Source: Harmonia axyridis
Taxonomy: Eukaryota > Arthropoda > Insecta > Coleoptera > Coccinellidae
Reading direction: 5' to 3'
Assembly: GCF_914767665.1 (NCBI RefSeq)
Contig: NC_059504.1
Location: 45,539,720 to 45,603,719, forward strand
Length of the DNA: 64,000 nucleotides
The notes under the pieces are model-generated. The model was not told the DNA's origin and did no database searches. It saw nothing but the letters and a program-made list of their open reading frames with translations. A program made the translations under genes and the position numbers. This document shows, in pieces, positions 58,801 through 64,000 of the stretch (positions within the stretch are counted from its first letter, which is position 1; every line of letters starts with the position of its first letter).

Positions 58801-60065
58801 TAGAATGAGCCTTCTGTACGAGTATTATACATTATTTTCTCTAATTCATTGCATTTTCATTGAAATTAATGAAATATTTCCATAAATATAATTTAGTGAT
58901 TTTTGCATTGAAAAATGTTGGTTGGCAGAACTGATTTCTTTAAGGCAATTTGATGAATTGACAGATAAAGCCGTAGCGGAAAGTTCGGAGTGCCAACATA
59001 GAATAATAAAATATAACCATGAAAACTGTGCGTTTCTGACATATTCTCGCACGATTTTGTTCTACAAGATGTGGAAGAATGAACGGAATAACCACAGAAT
59101 TAGAGAAAGATATTTCTCTAATTCATTCCATTCCAAAACTCGCCACTTCGTGGCTCGTTTTTGAATTTTGAACTCGTGGAAGAATATCAATGCCTTCTAC
59201 ACTTGTATTATAAATAACTATTCTGAAACTACCAAAATCTACCAATAGATTTAATAGAGTGTGAGAAAACTACTAATAAACTCACACTGGCGAATGCTTC
59301 AGTCTTTCGACGCTCGTGAAATCCCCTTATTTAGTCTAAGCGCGCACGAGATTGCAGAAATATATGTCGTGCGACGCGTGCATATCAAGCCTAATTAATA
59401 TGAAGTAGCTTGATATCAAGTCAAGCAATAAATATCTAAAATCAAGTCAAGTCAAACTCAAGTATGTAATTTTTCACGAGCTTGATTTTCAAGTCAAGTA
59501 GTTGGTTAAAATGTCAAGCTACTTGGCTTGATGAATCCCTAACTGTGGCCTATATTTTAACCATTTTTTCAGTGAATTTGAACACAATCTCAACGAGTTG
59601 TTGAAGCGCGCATCGTTCAATTTGTAGTAATGGCGTAGTTTTCACTTGTCAAATGTCAAAAGTGACAGCCCAGATAGCGGGCAATTCAAAATGAATCCTT
59701 TTATTCAAAAACTCGTAGAAGTTCTATATTATTGATCGTAACATTTCAGTTCCGAATTGGAAGAACTATACGAACAGTTTTCCAAGTGGCTAGAAGATCC
59801 AATACTAGAAACGGAAAGAGGAACAAAAAAAGAACTGGATAACCGGGAACTGGCTGTTGTCAAGTTCGCAGGATCTCTTCTGAAACGAACCTTGAGCGAA
59901 TCCTTCGCTGGTGTGCCTGTCCCCTTGACCGAGGAGATCGCAACAGCATCGTCCAACGCCAAATCGAACCAGTCGAAAACTCCCAACAGGAACAAACTGG
60001 TTCTGAACGCAAAATCCTTGAGCTTGGAACTGGCCAGACATAAGCACAGACTCGCCGCTCAGTTG
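49748..60065 (+). CDS. Parg-like: PARG-like protein with degenerate active site and long tail (9 exons, 3' end open)
   Basis: Nine exons (49748-49878, 50513-50709, 50767-51005, 51059-51235, 52269-52433, 53455-53989, 55859-56060, 56122-56301, 59750-60065) join in frame for 714 codons. PARG removes ADP-ribose polymers from proteins. Visible homology: LPCDLPWWEKV, NRTLPNMVNRALKL, IANAFFSTFPRR, ILHYFDWLE, LEDNEVLTI, and MDADDY...ILRELNK (309-333). At the catalytic loop GGG-x7-QEE becomes GEN (238-240)-x7-QES (248-250), so the second Glu, the catalytic one in human PARG, is Ser, and the Asp seven residues before the glycines is Cys231. After residue 340 the usual GNWGCGAFGG part is absent and a Ser/Asn/Glu-rich tail follows. 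This is probably an inactive ADP-ribose-binding or scaffold protein. The true start and last exon are uncertain. Confidence 0.78.
50513..50709 (+). CDS. Parg-like: PARG-like exon 2
   Basis: Acceptor CAATTTTTGCAG. Completes an Asn codon, then ISLDPDDENSEPNLFQGLKE, FLENDLSNEERNNFFNRTLP, NMVNRALKLKEYKPKGGLHF. This is the helical accessory part of the PARG fold. Donor CAGC|GTGAGT. Confidence 0.78.
50767..51005 (+). CDS. Parg-like: PARG-like exon 3
   Basis: Acceptor TTTTTTTTCAG. Encodes DFTELDYDFVSSLIANAFFS, TFPRRTNKSHPTLRNFNFSN, and KSKLEGILHYFDWLEKKE. The LLANAFFCTFPRR-type motif is diagnostic of PARG. Donor CGACAG|GTAAGA, phase 0. Confidence 0.8.
51059..51235 (+). CDS. Parg-like: PARG-like exon 4 (altered catalytic loop)
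   Basis: 59 codons, beginning VMSGKEWLTIEDWLECSLPL. The end, ALKICFSSSKIGENVLNKGASQ, aligns without gaps to the family's VDFANKxIGGGVLxxGxxQ. Substitutions fall on Asp to Cys, Asn to Ser, and the last two Gly of GGG to Glu-Asn. Confidence 0.8.
51236..52268. other. PARG-like intron 4, no element recognised
   Basis: 1,033-bp AT-rich intron between GTAAAT and TTTTATAG. No transposon ends identified; frames at 51062-51361 and 51666-51884 are exon read-through or chance. Confidence 0.45.
52269..52433 (+). CDS. Parg-like: PARG-like exon 5
   Basis: Begins ESINLITFPEILSTLLNVES (the QEEIRF...PELI region with the second Glu replaced by Ser), continues LEDNEVLTIENVRHITRIND. The LxDNE motif is conserved in PARG. 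Donor TACACG|GTGAGT, phase 0. Confidence 0.78.
52584..53113 (+). mobile_element. Mariner copy 3, internally deleted, in PARG-like intron 5
   Basis: 530 bp with left end TTGCACAACTTTGCTTCCGC and right end GGAAGCAAAGTTGAACGACT, TA flanks. Retains the transposase N-terminus (REVLIFCFNMKKSTAEAHQM, GKAAISERMCREW) and QEELAQSQ-like linker pieces up to GNWLPYELEPRD, then jumps to the end. Same family as 29403-30577. Confidence 0.85.
53340..53454 (+). promoter_or_regulatory. GC-richer block before exon 6, possible internal promoter
   Basis: The last 115 bp of intron 5 are much richer in GC than the rest (CGCGGAGAGG, AACGCGGCAGC, ATCGCGACGCCC). They contain CTCTTTTAAACC and ATTAAAGTATATCGC as TATA-like words, and exon 6 offers an early ATG (53470). 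An internal start giving a tail-rich isoform is possible; this is inference only. Confidence 0.25.
53455..53989 (+). CDS. Parg-like: PARG-like exon 6 (end of PARG fold, start of tail)
   Basis: Acceptor TTAATTCCAG. TSVCCMDADDYTKLPIGQ and EEDNILRELNKCLLAFQQ finish the recognisable fold. It then runs without a splice site into Asn/Ser-rich sequence, ending with a conserved-looking patch GRFIVLGSSGECLPV and FDSSDEEFHSAQTSLE. Donor GAAG|GTAAAC. Confidence 0.78.
54620..55690 (-). pseudogene. Rosa/mariner-like transposon relic in intron 6
   Basis: On the minus strand the C-terminal part (FHTFRLFSFGPRKR, ending at a family-typical tail near 54640), the QDG region (VDDVHFQQNGSTFRTSKNNR) and the N-terminal part near 55480-55650 are recognisable by comparison with the copy at 57.4-59.7 kb. 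The segment 55130-55480 interrupts it and includes ATGTGCCGTCTCCTTTAAGA, which looks like another dispersed repeat. All frames are broken. Confidence 0.6.
55859..56060 (+). CDS. Parg-like: PARG-like exon 7 (Ser-rich tail)
   Basis: Acceptor TAATGTTCCAG. Completes Gly, then SEEESFNLKYSIDLDTSERR, LESSSSSSSYDSSFAVGISV. Donor CATTAA|GTGAGG, two bases carried over. Confidence 0.72.
56122..56301 (+). CDS. Parg-like: PARG-like exon 8
   Basis: Acceptor TGTTTCGTAG. Encodes VRREGSTGFALREDSLDECF, LQDSLQQEKKWIDKFKNKHS and a Ser-rich end. Donor TATAG|GTGAGA. Only 61 bp separate it from exon 7, a typical short insect intron. Confidence 0.72.
56396..57324 (+). mobile_element. DD41D (rosa-type) deletion derivative, copy 4, in PARG-like intron 8
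   Basis: 929 bp between TA at 56394 and TA at 57325; ends ACGGGTGTTTTTTTTCGAGG and AACACCCTT. The deletion junction CCATTTTATTTTGTTTAGCG at about 56600-56620 is identical to that of copy 3. Confidence 0.9.
56514..57220 (+). pseudogene. Internally deleted DD41D transposase (copy 4)
   Basis: N-terminal piece from RITPEQRLQIVQFHFENNGS to the junction; the C-terminal frame is interrupted by TAA at 56647 (NGYVN to NG-stop) and is then open from 56695 to 57243 with QQDGARC and LTPLDYFLWG. A short deletion near 57163 removes the SRLDYIRA codons. Confidence 0.82.
57360..59700 (-). pseudogene. Rosa/mariner-like transposon relic split by a hAT insertion
   Basis: Minus-strand order: N-terminal remains at about 59700-59542 (matching the 55.5-55.65 kb relic), then after the hAT copy at 58290-59541, FGLKIKQSCESLTVTVRKTQ and PAIVKLVEKLKLLEQVSDEK (58290-58000), NHNVSLFGDGGGIGPKLFKN, VHFKQDGALF, and KDKVYANASQSIQDLEDGI to 57371. 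The frames are broken. It lies in intron 8 directly right of DD41D copy 4. Confidence 0.7.
58290..59541 (-). mobile_element. Non-autonomous hAT element A (nested insertion)
   Basis: The right end reads TACTTGGCTTGATGAATCCCTA (59520-59541), i.e. TAGGGATTCATCAAGCCAAG on the minus strand, a typical hAT terminus. Many TCAAGT/CAAGTCAAG subterminal words flank both sides. The minus-strand frame 58749-58552 reads LLTPASSAPVERQFCRAALT and RHRLDDKSMRCLMCLRFWME, the C-terminal dimerisation region of hAT transposases. Most of the gene is gone. A sister copy is at 60485-61228. Confidence 0.75.
59750..60065 (+). CDS. Parg-like: PARG-like exon 9 (last exon recognised)
   Basis: Acceptor GTAACATTTCAG. Encodes SELEELYEQFSKWLEDPILE, NRELAVVKFAGSLLKRTLSE, ESFAGVPVPLTEEIATASS, and LELARHKHRLAAQL. 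The segment 643-661 would form an amphipathic helix. Donor CAGTTG|GTATGT, phase 0, so more coding exons must follow; I found none with confidence before 64000. Confidence 0.72.
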
Positions 60066-60279
60066 GTATGTAGAGTTCAATTTGACAGTTCATTCCTCGT
60101 AGTTCTAACCATAGATTTAACGAATTCGATATCATCTCTGACACTAACAACCTCGTCGACCTTTTTTGCATGGAAAGAAAAACTACACATCGTTCAAGGA
60201 AATGTTTGGGAATTATCCAAATTGTTTGTAGAGAATAGTTACATAATTTTGATATTTTCCCCGTAAAGTTAGCATTCAC

Positions 60280-60484
60280 CTTAAATATTAGAGCTGAAAA
60301 CACTGAAATTTCCGCATACTCACTGGCAAAACGTGAAACGAATTTGTTATTATTATAATCTGGTAGATAATTAAATTTATGGCATGTTTCCAATAAATCT
60401 GGCCTTACGGCGTCAATGGTGGCTTGAATATTGGCTTCCAATGCTTCAAGAGTTGCTGGTTTGTCGACTCAAACCAATGACTTA
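60280..60484 (-). pseudogene. Rosa-like transposase C-terminal fragment (left of hAT B)
   Basis: The minus strand reads YVKSLV, one stop, VDKPATLEALEANIQATIDA and VRPDLLE. This is the C-terminal block of a rosa-like transposase (compare YVKSLVYADKPQTLDHLEDN in the DD41D copies). It stops where hAT B begins; the N-terminal part of apparently the same element continues at 61230. Confidence 0.65.
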
Positions 60485-61228
60485 ACATAAGTAGGTACTT
60501 GAATCATATCAAGCTACTCGATTTTAAGCATTTTTATTATGAAATGTCACATCATTAAAAAAATGATGAAATGAGAAGGAACCGTGCAAAAAACACTTTT
60601 ATTGATTAGACTCATTGTATAAAAGAACCGAAAATATCAACTCTTTTGAAATAGAAACATAAATTGAATCACTATAAATAATAATAAATAATTATTATTA
60701 AATAAAAATAAAAAATATTAATAATGAGATTAATATTGAGAAACCTCCTATTTGATTTCATAATTTTCCATTCAGGATCTAAGACTCATGACGCATCTTA
60801 TAGATTTGTCACCCTAACCTTGCGGGTTTTTGTAACTGTAAAAGCAGCTTTGGAAAATTGTCTTTCAACAGGAGCTGAAAATGCTGTCGTTGATAAAAAA
60901 TCCTTGGCCATTTTGGCCAAGTTTGAAAAAATATTTCTGAAATTACCAAAATCTACCAATAGATTTCATAGAAATGTGAGAAAACTACTAATAAAGTCAC
61001 ACTGGCGAATGCTTCAGTCTCTCGGCGCTCGAGGAATCCCCTTATTTAGTCCAAGCGCGCACGAGGTTGCAGAAATATATGCCGTGCGACGCGTGCATAT
61101 CAAGCTCAAGTAATATCAAGTCAAGCAATAAATATCTAAAATCAAGTCAAGTCAAGCTCAAGTATGTAATTTTTCACGAGCTTGTTTTTTAAGTCAAGTA
61201 GTTGGTTACTTGGCTTGATGAATCCCTA
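60485..61228 (-). mobile_element. Non-autonomous hAT element B (nested insertion)
   Basis: Shares long stretches with element A in the same order: AATGATGAAATGAGAAGGAA, TAAAAGAACCGAAAATATCA, the SSAPVER region (diverged), GTGCGACGCGTGCATATCAA, and the end GGCTTGATGAATCCCTA at 61212-61228. It is shorter than A: the stretch at about 58770-59200 of A is missing. Confidence 0.75.
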
Positions 61229-61229
61229 G

Positions 61230-61687
61230 GCATGAAAGCCAAAATCCTTAAGTGAACTTTTGCACGTAGTCGAAGGACAAAGGCCAACAAGTTAGGAACG
61301 GCGACGTATCAAAATTTTGGCGTCTGTTTCAACACTTCGCGCTATAGCAGCAATATTATTATCTTCGGTACGCACATTTCTTTGTCATGTTGGGTGCTTT
61401 GAATCGAGAATAGTAAAATTAGTGCGAAAACGATCAATAACTGCACGGATTACTTTATCACTAGTCCGATTATGTTGACCGTAAAATGGTGGAACTGCTC
61501 TATGAACTTCGCGAACGGATTTAATTTGATACAAATTGGAAGCATTATCTTTGCGCGCTAACGATTCATAATGAATTGACAAACCTTACTGAACAGAAAT
61601 GCCAACAGTTTGATATTCTATTCTCGGCTGTCAAACCATAGATAACAACCATCGAAACTTTATCATGCAGCTAAAAACACCCGTCAC
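61230..61687 (-). pseudogene. Rosa-like transposase N-terminal fragment (right of hAT B)
   Basis: A terminus-like AAACACCCGTC lies at 61676-61686. The minus-strand frame 61582-61385 reads MSIHYESLARKDNASNLYQI, HRAVPPFYGQHNRTSDKVIR and VIDRFRTNFTILDSKHPT, then VRTEDNNIAAIARSVETDA and LCPSTT to 61230. These are helix-turn-helix regions. Together with 60280-60484 it makes one minus-strand element interrupted by hAT B, with the catalytic centre lost. Confidence 0.7.
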
Positions 61688-62084
61688 CTATAACGTAATT
61701 AATTCTTATAAAAATTAATTAATTCAGAATTAAAATAAATGTTACAATTCTCCTAGAAATAAGATTCAACTTAAAAACAATAACTACGTTCGCCATGAAA
61801 AGTGACACTTCTCTTCCTTATGAAATTATATATCTACACACTATTATTCTCGTTGTAGTTGGTCAGTGAGTATGTGGTAAATAATCTGTGGTAATTGAGT
61901 TAGATATTAAAAACGAACATGCTAAATTCAAATACAAGCCTGCCTAATATATTCAACAAAAAAAAATCCTCATTAATTTCTATCCCAGGCTATTAATTGG
62001 CCTGTTATTGATGAAATAATGAACAGTTCAAGTAAGAACTGTTCAGCCTCTGAACTTGTCTGCATAAAAGTACGTTTTTTCGTA
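61688..62084. other. No gene recognised
   Basis: AT-rich; an exon of the PARG-like gene could hide here but no frame with good splice sites stood out. Confidence 0.35.
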
Positions 62085-62242
62085 CAGGCTCCGTCGACCG
62101 CCGCGTTTCGACGACTTTATTTAACCAATCGCAATTCTAGTAATCGCTTAGCTCCGCCCATCTACGCGATTGCTAGAATTGGGATTGGTTACGATTGGTT
62201 AGACAAAGTCGTCGTAACGCGGCGGTAGACGGGAACTGTCTG
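62085..62242. repeat. Foldback MITE, GC-rich ends
   Basis: GTCGACCGCCGCGTTTCGAC at 62094 and GTCGTCGTAACGCGGCGGTAGAC ending at 62230 are complementary. Further in, TAACCAATCGCAATTCTAG (62120) pairs with CTAGAATTGGGATTGGTTA. The arms are about 55-65 bp with a short centre (TTAGCTCCGCCCATCTACG). There is no coding capacity. Confidence 0.8.
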
Positions 62243-63010
62243 GTGAAAACGACTTTATTCGAAATTGAAATGTAGTTAATAATGAATGAATTTATCGATG
62301 TTCAGTTTTCCACATTTCTATGCAAAAAAGTAAATCGAATAATCGTAGCTGAGATAGATACTGGGCCTTGGACCTCTTTTTTAACAGATCGAACATAAGG
62401 CTCCAAGGACAAAGGATGCCCCTGATCTGTTGCATAACGACACTACGAAACATACAACGAACGAAAAACGTAAAGTTTGGTTTGTAACTTACGATATTGA
62501 ACCTGTGGTTCAAACTTTAGAAGCTGTTAGTGTCAAAATAACACTGCCAAAGGCATCGAAAAAAGATAAGGTAAAATCTAATTTCTTGTCTTGATACCTT
62601 CCTAACCAGCTAAAAAGGGTTGTATACACTTCATTACATGCTTGTACTCGATGTTTTAACAAACTAAATCCCATTCTGCCTTATTTACCCAGTATTAGAT
62701 TGATATGTTTTCATATGATTAATGCAATGTGATCAAATTTTCCGATTAACAAAGAGCAATCGAATGTTTTCTCAAATTGGTGTTTTTTTCAATGGGAAAG
62801 CAAAACCCCAATCAGAAATCACTATACATATACGCATCAAATATCTAGGATAATCCTGAAACTGTTTTCTTTGAATCAGTCAATCGAAAGTACAATTGCT
62901 AATATATCAATTCTTTCTTTTCAGTTGAAAGATTAGCTCTAGCTAATCGACCCCAACAATAATCTAAAACTAGAAGGCATATGTTATTTGCATAATGCCT
63001 GCATCCATCA
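62243..63010. other. No gene recognised; weak open stretch near 62400-62570
   Basis: A plus frame at about 62475-62570 (KVWFVTYDIEPVVQTLEAVS, then KITLPKASKKDK before GGTAAAATC) is open but short and unmatched. It could be a transposase relic or an exon. Otherwise AT-rich. Confidence 0.35.
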
Positions 63011-63014
63011 TTTG

Positions 63015-63315
63015 TTTTATAAAGTGCACAACTAAGTTCCTGCTGTTTTTTTTTATGAAAATGCAACTTTATTGTGAAAAAATGGTTACAAATGAATCAT
63101 TCAAAGTATTGCCCATTGTTAGCTACAACTTTTTCCCATCTGTATGGTAGAGTTCGAATACCGTTACAGTAAAAGTGTTCATCTTTTGAGGATATCCTCA
63201 AATCACGATTATTTGGCATATCATATTCACACAACCAAAAGTATATGACGCCAAAACAAACTATAATATGGTAAACCAGTTTGTTTACCATATGTCTAAG
63301 AGCTTGGTCCATGAC
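63015..63315 (-). pseudogene. Mariner transposase C-terminal relic
   Basis: The minus-strand frame 63312-63097 ends YCNGIRTLPYRWEKVVANNG, QYFE, the standard C-terminus of mariner transposases. The terminus-like GTGCACAACTAAGTTCCTGC lies at 63027. The upstream part of the element is missing at about 63312, where LINE sequence begins. Confidence 0.75.
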
Positions 63316-64000
63316 GCTTCAGGTATTATTTAGGTGCGAGGAAGAGGGGCTTACTGTCGATCCCTCGAAAACAACAATAATTCCGTTCAATAATTCTCGA
63401 CCTCAGAGCTCCGGTCCTAAATGGTCAGACTCTGTACTTCTCTAGTGAGTGCAAACATCTAGGTGTTATCCTGGACAGTAAACTGAACTGGGGGGAAACA
63501 TATAGATAAGACTCTTTCCAGAGCCACGGCGGCCATGTGGGCCTGGAAAAGACTCTTTGGAAAGACATGGGGAGTGACACCGAAAATGTTACTGTGGTTA
63601 TATACATAGGTAGTACGCCCTATTGTCACCTATGCATCTCTAGCATGGTGGATAAAAACCGAGGAGGCCACCACACGCAGCCGGTTGCAGAAACTGCAAA
63701 GGCTGGCATGCATTTGTGTCACAGGAGCTATGCGCACAGCTCCAACAGCAGCGCTGGAGGTCATACTTGACTTGCCTTCCTTGTGAGGAAATGTAGCCTG
63801 CTGGAAGCAATAAGAATTTCCCTCAATGGAAAGCTCCTACCTGGAAACTGGGTTGGGCATATAAGGATATTGAATCAACTAGATTCAAACCTCTTGGCAA
63901 AACCATCGAATGTTATGCCAACCATTTTCGATTTTGAAACGGTCATAAATGACCGTCCTAATGCAATAAGATTCGTGAATCGTTTGGACAAAAAGTCATC
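63316..64000 (+). pseudogene. LINE ORF2 fragment (after RT palm), cut by window end
   Basis: Across several frame changes it reads VRCEEEGLTVDPSKTTIIPF, SSECKHLGVILDSKLNWG, MWAWKRLFGKTWG, RLQKLQRLACMCLCHRSYAH-like pieces, AALEVILDLPS and NGKLLPGNWVGHIRILNQLD. This is the RT thumb and connection to RNase H of an I/Jockey-type LINE. It continues beyond the window. Confidence 0.75.

Noticed and set aside
59860..60441. 193-codon minus frame
   Set aside because: Mostly antisense to exon 9; only its first 45 or so codons are real transposase sequence (fragment 60280-60484).

Overview
The window is eukaryotic, AT-rich and dominated by transposable elements, with spliced genes whose introns use GT-AG borders. 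The repeat families (rosa-type and Tc1 DNA transposons, mariners, hAT, an ISL2EU/Harbinger relic, CR1/Jockey- and RTE-like LINEs) and the two recognisable genes point to an insect. A beetle is my best guess, but nothing here proves the order.

Layout. 1-12 kb: no host gene recognised; an ISL2EU relic (about 4.1-5.0 kb), an almost intact Tc1 element (6.0-7.5 kb), a LINE reverse-transcriptase relic (7.7-8.3 kb), the first of four sister deletion derivatives of a DD41D transposon (9.1-10.0 kb), a small MITE and LINE 3' ends. 12.98-21.8 kb: a tandem array of roughly 1-kb units that carry pieces of a LINE reverse-transcriptase domain, with a recent 690-bp sub-duplication and a 5'-truncated LINE inserted at 19.27-20.56 kb. 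22-35 kb: gene-poor, with more DD41D and mariner copies, LINE fragments and a 603-bp foldback element. 35.4-44.7 kb: a four-exon plus-strand gene for a secreted, lipocalin-like protein. Its introns hold a complete antisense 5S rRNA gene, three DNA transposons and LINE debris. 46.3-47.6 kb: a relic of a PIN/XPG-like protein found in repeats. 49.7-60.1 kb: a plus-strand gene with at least nine exons, encoding a protein related to poly(ADP-ribose) glycohydrolase (PARG). 60-64 kb: nested transposons, a foldback MITE and a LINE running off the window.

The most interesting object is the PARG-like gene. Nine exons join in frame for 714 codons, so it looks maintained, but the glycine-rich catalytic loop reads GEN...QES where active PARGs have GGG...QEE, and the domain stops after the RELNK helix and continues into a long Ser/Asn/Glu-rich tail. 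It is probably a pseudoenzyme. Second are the four DD41D copies, which share one out-of-frame internal deletion and so probably multiplied as one non-autonomous family. Third is the satellite-like array built from reverse-transcriptase fragments.
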